Source: JAWXCF01 sp034440515 (lineage in GTDB: Bacteria; Bacteroidota; Bacteroidia; CAILMK01). From it: a DNA stretch of 56,123 nucleotides. Where the stretch lies: NCBI GenBank assembly GCA_034440515.1, contig JAWXCF010000005.1, positions 1-56,123 of the forward strand. The letters run 5' to 3'. Position 1 is the stretch's first letter, and every line of letters starts with the position of its first letter. Positions 43,335 to 50,649 of this stretch are shown in pieces. The notes beneath the pieces were generated by a model. That model did not search any database, had not been told where the DNA came from, and worked only from the letters and a program-made list of their open reading frames with translations. Position numbers and translations under genes: made by a program.

Positions 43335-43352
43335 TATAAACGCATAGATAGG
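43335..43352. repeat. 18-bp near-identical element shared with 49291-49308
   Basis: tataaacgcatagatagg here and tataaatgcatagatagg at 49291-49308 differ at one base and both lie between genes. At 49.3 kb it includes the predicted -10 of the second ECF sigma gene. No GCAACC stands 16 bases upstream here, so a chance match in AT-rich DNA is possible. Confidence 0.3.
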
Positions 43353-43375
43353 TAAAAAGTATGAAACATATATAT

Positions 43376-44350
43376 TTATTTTGTAGAGAGTAGATTTTTC
43401 ATCATCGTGACCAATTTACCTTGTTTAATTAGATATTGATACCTAAATTGATGTGCACCAAATGATTCGAAGAAATCTGCTACACCTTTGATATTACTGC
43501 CACAGAAATCGAACATAGGGCTTTTAGTCAAGCATTCTTCTATCACATTGCACAGTAAATATCTGTTTACAATATCATTAGAATCATTACCTTTATTTAG
43601 AAACAAAAGTCTGCTAGCTCTAGCGTCTTGTAAAGTAAATGCAACAGCTATATTATTTTTTTCTAAATCTGTTGCCATATGTATTGTACCTGCATTAAAC
43701 ACTCTAGCAGCGCCATATAGGGCTTTTATGACCTCATATTTAGACTTATCTATAATCTTGTGGTCTAGATTATCAAGTATTTCTATTAGTGGGTCTGCAC
43801 TTTGTATTATCTCGTATTTAAAACCCATTTTTTGAGCTTTATTATACAGGTTCTTATTTGTCGCATTATATGGATTACCTTTTGCAAAGTCTTCCCTAAA
43901 TAGTCCATAGCCATTTCCTGCTTCATTTTTTTGCCATTCACTACTTAAGTTATCAATCCAAACACCAGGCGTCTGATACAGATGTACCCATAAGTATTTT
44001 CTTGATATTTCAGCTAAAATACAAGTAGATATGCATCTAATCTGCTCAAGGTGACTATATAAAGATTGCGGGTATATAATCCCTCCGTATCGGCATAGTA
44101 TAGGTTGCCGGCTAACTTTAATACTAAAATAGTTTTTATAAGGCAATGGCATAACTGCAGCTATTGCTCCATTTTCATAGTAACAAATGGCAGCCTCCCA
44201 GTTTGGCGCTATTGTATCTAAGTACCAATGATAAGAAAATACGCTACCATTGCAAGAATCATTTATAAAATTGTCCCATTCATCGTCATCTATATCTTCT
44301 CTACGATGAATTAATACTTCTACTGGTTTGACTGGGGGGTAAATGCTCAT
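43376..44350 (-). CDS. GNAT/FemAB-like acyltransferase family protein
   Basis: The 324-residue soluble protein has the two-lobed pattern of FemAB/GNAT-like proteins in Bacteroidota polysaccharide loci. N-terminal SCNGSVFSYHWYLDTIAPNW and MPLPYK precede a C-terminal half with LLFLNKGNDSND, RYLLCNVIEEC and FDFCGSNIKGVADFFESFGA, the last being the typical end strand of this group. It probably transfers an acyl or aminoacyl group to a sugar or peptide. The substrate is unknown. It lies 2 bases after the deacetylase-like gene and forms a two-gene operon with it. Confidence 0.7.
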   Translation of the reverse strand: MSIYPPVKPVEVLIHRREDIDDDEWDNFINDSCNGSVFSYHWYLDTIAPNWEAAICYYENGAIAAVMPLPYKNYFSIKVSRQPILCRYGGIIYPQSLYSHLEQIRCISTCILAEISRKYLWVHLYQTPGVWIDNLSSEWQKNEAGNGYGLFREDFAKGNPYNATNKNLYNKAQKMGFKYEIIQSADPLIEILDNLDHKIIDKSKYEVIKALYGAARVFNAGTIHMATDLEKNNIAVAFTLQDARASRLLFLNKGNDSNDIVNRYLLCNVIEECLTKSPMFDFCGSNIKGVADFFESFGAHQFRYQYLIKQGKLVTMMKNLLSTK

Positions 44351-44352
44351 TG

Positions 44353-45621
44353 CTAATTTTTTCGTTTAATCCATTCTATTAATGGTGCTTTCCAATTTTT
44401 CCATTCACCAAAATTACTCAATGTGTTGTTATGCAGTAGTAACCCAAAGGTTCCACCATAATGGCGTGTAATGCTGTATAAATTATCTAATTGATCGACA
44501 GCCTGATGAATAGAAAGACCATTGTAACTCAACAAGGTTCTATCCATAGCCATAGTAGGTACAAGTATTAACTCCCTACCTATCGCCCAACTATGGTAGT
44601 GTGGATACGGGTACACTGTTCCATTTGGGAAGCCAACTCCGTCTGCAATACAAGTTGTAAAGTCTTTTGTAATTCCTAGTTTGGATAGATTTAACCTAGT
44701 TCTGTTATTTATTCTTAGGTAATGCATTCTAACCTCAGTAATCGGGTAGTTTATAATGTTTTCTAAACTTGATTTCTCTTCATTGATATTAGCTAATGAT
44801 TGACTGGAATAGCCAGGGTGCAGTTGTAGAACTTGATGGTCTGCAAGTACTTTTAGTAAATTATTCCAAGCTTTAGACTTTGCTTTTATTGGATTATCTA
44901 ATTTATGATTTGATGCTAAAAGTGCAAAAAATCTAATTTGATTTGGAGGAAGCAAGGTTAGAATTTCTGAATATGTATTAAATGCATCATTTCGAAACCC
45001 TAAAAACATAGTTAATAAACTTAAAAATGAGGATATATTGCCTGTAACAATTTGCTTAACAAAAGTTTTGATTACAGAAGTTATACTTCTATTTTGAATT
45101 ACATAAGGAAAATCTATGTCTATAGTTAGTAGTAGTTTGGTTTCATTTACAAGGAATTTGCAATCCATTTTCATTGCCCCAAATAGGCTACGTAGGAATT
45201 GATCTATCCAAGGTATGTTTTGCCAATCCGAGTAGAAATTAAAAATTTGACTTGACTGTACCCGTCCAATATTATCCAAACCAGCAAAATCGGTTTCTGC
45301 GTAGTCTAGAGTAAGAAAATTCCAAATTACTCTAATTAGGTCTGATTTACTCAGCCAATCTATCAACTGGGTATCATCAATCAATGTAGAATATGAACAC
45401 GGTTTGTGTAATGTATTATCAGACTTTTTATTACACCATATAAAGTCAGTAACATTAGTTTGCTCAACACTAAATATTAGCCCTCTTTCCCCTTCTTTAT
45501 AACTATATTCACCTACAGGAAATAATTGATATTCTATTTTACATAAATGAGAAAATAAAGTATAGCATACATATTCCAACTTATCATCTTTGCTATCGTA
45601 AAGAATAGTGAGTGCTTTCAA
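44353..45621 (-). CDS. Polysaccharide-deacetylase-like protein (DUF7033-type)
   Basis: The 422-residue protein resembles Bacteroidota polysaccharide deacetylases with an N-terminal DUF7033-like region. The points of match are LLLTIDIDFPY (Asp pair at the metal site), LQLHPGYSSQSL (His of the second motif), EVRMHYLRINNRTRL, GVGFPNGTVYPYPHYH, and a C-terminal HNNTLSNFGEWKNW. It would remove acetyl groups from a glycan, probably before or during export; no signal peptide is present. The only start is TTG at 45621, with a stop in frame directly upstream and a perfect -7 element 34-41 bases away. Divergent from the CpsB-type phosphatase gene. Confidence 0.7.
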   Translation of the reverse strand: MKALTILYDSKDDKLEYVCYTLFSHLCKIEYQLFPVGEYSYKEGERGLIFSVEQTNVTDFIWCNKKSDNTLHKPCSYSTLIDDTQLIDWLSKSDLIRVIWNFLTLDYAETDFAGLDNIGRVQSSQIFNFYSDWQNIPWIDQFLRSLFGAMKMDCKFLVNETKLLLTIDIDFPYVIQNRSITSVIKTFVKQIVTGNISSFLSLLTMFLGFRNDAFNTYSEILTLLPPNQIRFFALLASNHKLDNPIKAKSKAWNNLLKVLADHQVLQLHPGYSSQSLANINEEKSSLENIINYPITEVRMHYLRINNRTRLNLSKLGITKDFTTCIADGVGFPNGTVYPYPHYHSWAIGRELILVPTMAMDRTLLSYNGLSIHQAVDQLDNLYSITRHYGGTFGLLLHNNTLSNFGEWKNWKAPLIEWIKRKN

Positions 45622-45654
45622 TTATTGTAAACTTTTACACAAGCTAGTGTTGAA

Positions 45655-45662
45655 CAAACTTA
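45655..45662 (-). promoter_or_regulatory. -7 element TAAGTTTG for deacetylase-like operon
   Basis: A perfect TAnnTTTG on the minus strand gives a leader of about 27 bases to the TTG codon at 45621. Confidence 0.45.
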
Positions 45663-45765
45663 ATAGCAAATACACAAAAAATGAGGTTCATTTCATCTTT
45701 TTAGGTTCTGGTAACGTTTATAAGTCAATTGGTATAAATCCAATGGCAACTCTACAGACTATTAT

Positions 45766-45773
45766 TAAATTTG
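45766..45773 (+). promoter_or_regulatory. -7 element TAAATTTG for CpsB-type gene
   Basis: A perfect TAnnTTTG lies 36 bases before ATG 45809. It supports that start over an ATG at 45608. Confidence 0.45.
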
Positions 45774-45808
45774 TATTCGAATATCTGCGCTGTATACCAA
45801 CCAAAAAT

Positions 45809-46582
45809 ATGTCATTATTGAAAAGCTTGTTAAAAAAAGGTGGAGACAAATCAAATGATTTGCTTTGTTCACTAACTTTTGATATGCATTCTCATTTATT
45901 ACCTGGCATAGATGACGGCGCTGCTACTATAGAAGATTCTATAGTGTTGATAAAGGCATTAATAGCAATGGGTTACAAAGCTGCCATTACTACACCACAT
46001 AGTATGGAGGATAGTTATAGAAACACACCTGAAATAATTTTGGGTAAATTAGCCGAAGTACGCCAACGATTGATAGAAGAGGGAATAGATTTTCAACTAG
46101 ATGCCGCTGCTGAATATTATGTTGATTCATTTTTTGAAGAAAATCTTAAGGATAATAATCTTTTAATCATTGGCAAAAACTCCGTACTGATTGAGACAAG
46201 CTATTTGAATGAATGTCAAAATATTTTTGAAATAATTTTTAATATGCAATCTAATGGTTACCAACCTATTCTAGCTCATCCTGAACGCTACATATATATG
46301 TATGGTAGGCACCAATGGTACCAAGAGCTTTGGGACAAAGGCGTGCATTTTCAAGTAAATCTGGGATCATTGCTCGGATATTACAGCCCTGATTCAAAAC
46401 TCATTTCAGAGAAATTATTGAAAGAAGGGAAAATAAACTATTTAGCTACAGATATTCATCACCAGCGTCACATTAGGGTTATGGAAACTGCAAGAAAAAG
46501 TGATATTTTCAAGCAAATAATGAAGCTTCCATTGTTAAATGAAAGCCTTTGGAATTCACATCAATTTAAAACTTTATCATAA
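45809..46582 (+). CDS. CpsB/YwqE-type PHP-domain tyrosine phosphatase
   Basis: The 257-residue PHP-fold protein has the metal motifs DMHSHLLPGIDDGA (25-38), TTPHSMEDSY, LIETSYL, ILAHPERY and LATDIHHQRH. Members (CpsB, Wzb-like YwqE) dephosphorylate BY-kinases that control polysaccharide export. The frame is open for 67 further codons upstream to 45608, but those residues do not fit the family, would overlap the divergent gene and precede the -7 element, so 45809 is chosen. It is followed after 12 bases by the sugar transferase gene. No BY-kinase is encoded in the window. Confidence 0.88.
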   Translation: MSLLKSLLKKGGDKSNDLLCSLTFDMHSHLLPGIDDGAATIEDSIVLIKALIAMGYKAAITTPHSMEDSYRNTPEIILGKLAEVRQRLIEEGIDFQLDAAAEYYVDSFFEENLKDNNLLIIGKNSVLIETSYLNECQNIFEIIFNMQSNGYQPILAHPERYIYMYGRHQWYQELWDKGVHFQVNLGSLLGYYSPDSKLISEKLLKEGKINYLATDIHHQRHIRVMETARKSDIFKQIMKLPLLNESLWNSHQFKTLS

Positions 46583-46594
46583 TAATATTTTTAC

Positions 46595-47233
46595 TTGAGC
46601 AAGCCTAGCATATATACCAACTACACCAAACCAGTAATGGGGAAGTTGTCTGCTTTTTTGTTGTTAGCTACTTGTGTTCCAGTTTTTACAGTTTTGGCTA
46701 TTCCATTAGTTTTGGTCAATAAAGGAAAGATATTTTATAGGCAAAATAGAATAGGTCTAAACAGTAAGCCATTCATTGTTTATAAATTGATGACTATGTC
46801 TAACGTTACTAATGAGTTTGGTGAACTATTGCCAGATAATGTACGCACCCATCGCTTGGGTAAATATTTGAGAACTATGCATATAGATGAGTTACCTCAG
46901 TTGTTAAATATTATTAAGGGCGATATGGCATTTATAGGACCTAGACCATTATTGCCAGACTACTTACCCCTATATACTAACAATCAATTAACTAGGCACA
47001 ATGTAAAGCCCGGAGTTACAGGCTTGGCTCAGGTGCAGGGCGGCAATTCACTTAGCTGGAATCATAGACTTAGGTTAGATGCAGAATATGCTAAAAGCGA
47101 ATCACTTGCATTAGACATATTGATACTAGGTAGAACTGTCAAATACTTTATATCAGGATTAACTGGCAGCAAACCAAGAGTTATTTACAGCTGTAGCTTA
47201 ACAGAAGAACTAGCTATACATCAAAGAGCATAG
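46595..47233 (+). CDS. Initiating sugar transferase (polyprenyl-phosphate phosphoglycosyltransferase, PglC/WcaJ class)
   Basis: The 212-residue protein is the short monotopic type: an N-terminal membrane helix (about 16-40), FYRQNRIGLNSKPFIVYKL, KYLRTMHIDELPQLLNIIKG, DMAFIGPRPLLPDYLPLY and VKPGVTGLAQVQGGNSLSW. It moves a sugar phosphate from UDP-sugar to undecaprenyl phosphate on the cytoplasmic face, beginning repeat-unit synthesis. Start is TTG, since residues 8-15 (NYTKPVMG) belong to the family's conserved N-terminus and an ATG at 46637 would remove part of it. Its end overlaps the convergent barrel gene by 13 bases. Confidence 0.9.
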   Translation: MSKPSIYTNYTKPVMGKLSAFLLLATCVPVFTVLAIPLVLVNKGKIFYRQNRIGLNSKPFIVYKLMTMSNVTNEFGELLPDNVRTHRLGKYLRTMHIDELPQLLNIIKGDMAFIGPRPLLPDYLPLYTNNQLTRHNVKPGVTGLAQVQGGNSLSWNHRLRLDAEYAKSESLALDILILGRTVKYFISGLTGSKPRVIYSCSLTEELAIHQRA

Positions 47234-48723
47234 TAAATACCCGAATGTATGCAATAGTTAGTAGGCTTAATGCTATAAAGTTGGTCTGCATTTATTCTAT
47301 TAGCATACCCACCTATACTTGCTCCTAATTCAAATCGCATTCCTTTTACCAAATAAGTACTAAATCCAGCAGATAATTGCTTAGTTAGATTTATGGTTCT
47401 AAAATCGTCATACTTACTTAAATCGTAATTTGAGTTTGGAATATTCAATCTTTGATTAAAGTTGGTTAAATAGCTGGCACCCAATCCTAACGATACAGGA
47501 AATCTAATTCTTCCTTTACCAAATACCATTCCTACATTCACAGGTACATCTATAGCAGCATATTGTGTTTGTATTGGGGTACTTAGTAGGTTGTTGTTCA
47601 TTTTATTATAAGTACTCATATTTATTCCTAAAATGGCTAAAGTAGCATTATTCGGAACAGCTGTTGAAACTGCTTGACCTGGACTTGATTGTAAAAAAGG
47701 TCTGTACAATGTTGACTGAGTATATAAAATATTAGTTTGAATAAAGACTTTATGAGTGAAGAACATTCTGCCACTTATTCCCAAATTTATCACATTATTA
47801 GAACCTGAATTAGACTTGTAAAGACTACTATTCGGTATAGGAGATGATGCAATTGCAACACCTTCATAGTTGGTGCTGAACCCTGAAGTTGAAATACCCT
47901 TACTTGCTATTACTCCAATTGAAAATCTAGATTGACTAAATTTTTGTTTTTTATAGGCAATCTTTCCTTCATTAAATCTATCAGAATTAGCCAATAAATG
48001 TTTCGGCATTTTTTTAGTTAATGTATATTCATTTGCAACGCCCGATGCATTTAAATCTATTGGGTCTAATGAAACATCAGGATTAAAATCGATTTTCTCA
48101 TTAACAATTACATTATTTCTTTCTGCATTTAAAGTAGCAGCATTTTCAATTCTAGAATTGTGAGTAGTATTAAGTCTTGAAACGCGTTTAGAGTACGCTG
48201 TACGTGAAGATTTTGTATTAAAGGTTTTTGCAGTTGCGTTTAATAGCTTTCCAGCTTTAGACTTTAAATTAGATAAATCTGAGTTTACTTTAAGCTTAGA
48301 ATTACTATGGGCATATTTTGCATCACTAGCATTGACTTGATTTCTAACAGTTGAGGCAGCAGTTTCAACTTTAGAATTCTTAGCTATTACTTTATTGGCT
48401 GTATTAGATTGTGTATTACTATTAGCTATACCATTTTGGGCAGTACTTGCTTTTACTTTAGACTGGTATTGAGTAACATTAGCTTGTTGAATACTAAGTG
48501 TCTCAGCTTGATTCAACCAAACCATCACACCAGTTGTGGCTAGTATGAATGGAATAAAGGCCACTGCCAAGGCATACCTTTTCCACCAAGGATCTACCAG
48601 ACCTAGCTCTATTCTATTCCACATATCTACCGGTGGGGTAGTGCTATGTTCATTCAGTTTCTTTCTTAAAACCTCATCTTGCGATGGCTGCTGCTGCATT
48701 GTGTTTATCCGAAATAATTTCAT
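47221..48723 (-). CDS. Single-span membrane protein with outer-membrane-barrel-like C-terminus; candidate anti-sigma factor
   Basis: The 500-residue protein has an N-terminal soluble part (1-48) with EHSTTPPVDMWNRIELGL, then one hydrophobic helix (about 50-70). A Ser/Asn/Lys/Ala-rich linker follows (about 71-250). The C-terminal part (about 255-500) has alternating amphipathic strands like PorT-type outer-membrane barrels (SRFSIGVIASKGI, GISGRMFFTHKVFIQTNILY, IRFPVSLGLGASYL, MRFELGASIGGYAN). No signal peptide precedes the helix. The start overlaps the ECF sigma gene by 50 bases (ATG 48699 would leave 26). As with the PKD protein at 33.8 kb, gene order and topology suggest a sigma regulator with an envelope-side sensor. 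It ends in Leu, not the usual aromatic residue of barrels. Confidence 0.7.
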   Translation of the reverse strand: MKLFRINTMQQQPSQDEVLRKKLNEHSTTPPVDMWNRIELGLVDPWWKRYALAVAFIPFILATTGVMVWLNQAETLSIQQANVTQYQSKVKASTAQNGIANSNTQSNTANKVIAKNSKVETAASTVRNQVNASDAKYAHSNSKLKVNSDLSNLKSKAGKLLNATAKTFNTKSSRTAYSKRVSRLNTTHNSRIENAATLNAERNNVIVNEKIDFNPDVSLDPIDLNASGVANEYTLTKKMPKHLLANSDRFNEGKIAYKKQKFSQSRFSIGVIASKGISTSGFSTNYEGVAIASSPIPNSSLYKSNSGSNNVINLGISGRMFFTHKVFIQTNILYTQSTLYRPFLQSSPGQAVSTAVPNNATLAILGINMSTYNKMNNNLLSTPIQTQYAAIDVPVNVGMVFGKGRIRFPVSLGLGASYLTNFNQRLNIPNSNYDLSKYDDFRTINLTKQLSAGFSTYLVKGMRFELGASIGGYANRINADQLYSIKPTNYCIHSGIYYAL

Positions 48724-49249
48724 TTTTTTTAATCATTTTTTGTAAAAGCATTCTGGCTCTAGCCAATTGACTTTTACTGGTTCCCTCGCTTATGCCAAAT
48801 TGTTCAGCGATTTCTTTATGTGTAAACTCTTCTACTACGTACAAATTAAAAATAGTGCGATACCCTGTTGGTAGTTTTTTGATAATGCAATGCAATTCAT
48901 CAGCACTCATTCTTTCTATGGTATCATCATTTGCACCTATTGGCCTAATGTCATCAATGTCGTCAGCTGTAATTGGTGAATTCTTGTTGCTTCGAAGTGT
49001 TTGAAGCGCCGTATTTACTATTACTCTGCGCACCCAACCTTCCAGGCTACCCTCACTTTTAAACTGGTCTAACTTGGTAAAAACTTTAATAAATCCGTCT
49101 TGTAGGAAATCTTCAGCCTGCATATCATCTTTGGCATATCGTAGACAAACAGACATCATTTTGCGGCAAAATCTTTGGTACAGCGCCTGCTGGTACTTTC
49201 TATTTTGTTTCAAACAGCCTATTAATATTTCTTCGTCGCTAAACTCCAC
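48674..49249 (-). CDS. ECF RNA polymerase sigma factor (sigma-70 family)
   Basis: The 191-residue protein has region 2 (about 20-90: YQRFCRKMMSVCLRYAKDD, FLQDGFIKVFTKLDQF, GWVRRVIVNTAL) and region 4 (about 125-175: KLPTGYRTIFNLYVVEEF, IAEQFGISEGTSKSQLARAR). The start codon is GTG; upstream in frame there is a stop after two codons and no ATG. It overlaps the barrel-type membrane protein gene downstream. It is paralogous to the sigma factor at 33.3 kb, with shared LPTGYRT, YVVE, HKEIA and SEGTSKSQLA segments. Candidate autoregulatory promoter at 49301-49328. Confidence 0.94.
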   Translation of the reverse strand: MEFSDEEILIGCLKQNRKYQQALYQRFCRKMMSVCLRYAKDDMQAEDFLQDGFIKVFTKLDQFKSEGSLEGWVRRVIVNTALQTLRSNKNSPITADDIDDIRPIGANDDTIERMSADELHCIIKKLPTGYRTIFNLYVVEEFTHKEIAEQFGISEGTSKSQLARARMLLQKMIKKNEIISDKHNAAAAIAR

Positions 49250-49300
49250 GTTACTTCATCCAATTGAATTTATAATCGTCTATGACCTCATATAAATGCA

Positions 49301-49328
49301 TAGATAGGCATTTACCTGTTTTGGTTGC
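49301..49328 (-). promoter_or_regulatory. Candidate ECF-type promoter of second sigma/anti-sigma unit
   Basis: Reading the minus strand: GCAACC (49328-49323), a 16-base spacer, then TATCTA (49306-49301), giving a leader of about 45 bases to the GTG. The -35 and the spacer length equal those of the first sigma unit; the -10 is a weaker match to CGT-type elements. Confidence 0.35.
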
Positions 49329-49503
49329 ACCAGTCCCACATTTGTGAGTAAATAGCAGGGCTAAAGCAACATTATTTTCAGTCATCTTAATAATTATAAA
49401 GTTACTTAATATTTTTATAAATTGGGTTATGAAGGGGAAGCATTTTGATTAAATTTACCAAATCCATTTACTATTAATTTTTTTGCCCAATTAAGCTGAC
49501 ACA

Positions 49504-50649
49504 ATGTCGATATCTCTATTAAATCTCAGTGTTTACCTCTTTTTTTTATTATTTATATCTAAGCCATCAGCTAAACTTGGAGCTTCATTTTATTACTTTA
49601 ATGTAGATATTGATGATAAATTGTCTAATGATAGTTTGTCAGATAAATTCAATCCTAGTTGTATCTATTTGCGCTATTTTGATGTGAATTGGAGTGCAGT
49701 AAAGAATCAACCTACTCCTACTAAGGAGTTAAATACAGAATACCTAAATCGTAGTGAATTGGGAATATTTAAAAATGAATATATACCTGTGATATATATA
49801 GTTGGTTCCACTTTCGATAATTTGGTTGAAGTCCACATACCCAAACTAGTAGGTAGAGTTTTGGCAAAGTCTGATAGAATTACACTATCCATTGAAGAAG
49901 GATTTATAGAAGTAGAGAGAAGTAAATTCTACGATACGCTATACAATCAAGGATTAGATTACGAAGTAATCAACACAAAACTTGATTCTATCAGACAAGT
50001 GATTTCTGGGTCTAGAGTTGGAACAGTAAAAGAATTTCAAATAGACTGCGATTGGACTGCTAAAAACAGAGATAAGTATTTTAAGTTTTTGACTATCTTG
50101 AAAGATAGTTTGCAAAAACGAAATATGAAGCTTTCTGTGACAATAAGATTATATCCATATAAATACAGTAAAAAAATGGGGGTGCCGCCCGTTGATAAAG
50201 GGGTACTAATGTGTTATAATCTAGGGCAAATTCAAAATTCAAATACAAAAAACTCAGTGTTTGATGTAAAAGAATTAGACAAGTATTTAAAAGTAAAAAG
50301 CTACCCCTTACCACTAGATGTTGCCTTACCTATATTTGGCTGGTATGTATGGCATACAGGCAAAGAGTGTAGGGGAATTATCCACCTAAGTGATAAAACT
50401 AGAGGATTAGAAAATAATCCAAACTTTACTAAATTGGGTAACGAACTAATGAGTAAAGTTGATACCGTAATAGAAAATAAATACATTAGAGTGGGTGACC
50501 AATTAAGAATGGAAATACCAAAAAAGAAAGAATTAATTGAAGCTAAAAAGTTAATAAATAACAAAGTAAAGTTTAATAAATTTATATATTTTAATTGGGA
50601 ACCTACATCACTATACCATTATGAAGAAGTCTTTAATACCAGTAATTAG
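49504..50649 (+). CDS. Exported DUF3142-like TIM-barrel protein, unknown function
   Basis: The 381-residue protein has an N-terminal hydrophobic signal or anchor (about 4-24). Its body is like the DUF3142 TIM-barrel group: CIYLRYFDVNW, EFQIDCDWTAKNRDKYFKFL, LSVTIRLYPYKYS, GVPPVDKGVLMCYNLG, LDVALPIFGWYVWH. The acidic QIDCDW strand end and the Arg and Tyr rows resemble glycoside-hydrolase barrels, but no catalytic pair can be named. It overlaps the next gene by 29 bases, so the two are co-translated. Gene pairs of this barrel with a large lipoprotein occur in Bacteroidota, and their function is not known to me. Divergent from the second sigma factor, with a 254-base gap. Confidence 0.7.
   Translation: MSISLLNLSVYLFFLLFISKPSAKLGASFYYFNVDIDDKLSNDSLSDKFNPSCIYLRYFDVNWSAVKNQPTPTKELNTEYLNRSELGIFKNEYIPVIYIVGSTFDNLVEVHIPKLVGRVLAKSDRITLSIEEGFIEVERSKFYDTLYNQGLDYEVINTKLDSIRQVISGSRVGTVKEFQIDCDWTAKNRDKYFKFLTILKDSLQKRNMKLSVTIRLYPYKYSKKMGVPPVDKGVLMCYNLGQIQNSNTKNSVFDVKELDKYLKVKSYPLPLDVALPIFGWYVWHTGKECRGIIHLSDKTRGLENNPNFTKLGNELMSKVDTVIENKYIRVGDQLRMEIPKKKELIEAKKLINNKVKFNKFIYFNWEPTSLYHYEEVFNTSN

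Noticed and set aside
45608..45808. 67-codon N-terminal extension of the CpsB-type phosphatase
   Set aside because: It overlaps the divergent gene, precedes the -7 element and does not look like the family; the ATG at 45809 fits better.
49251..49385. 44-codon minus-strand frame ending one base before the sigma GTG
   Set aside because: Its ATG lies upstream of the candidate ECF promoter at 49301-49328, it has no recognisable features, and the GCAACC sits inside it. A promoter region is the simpler explanation.
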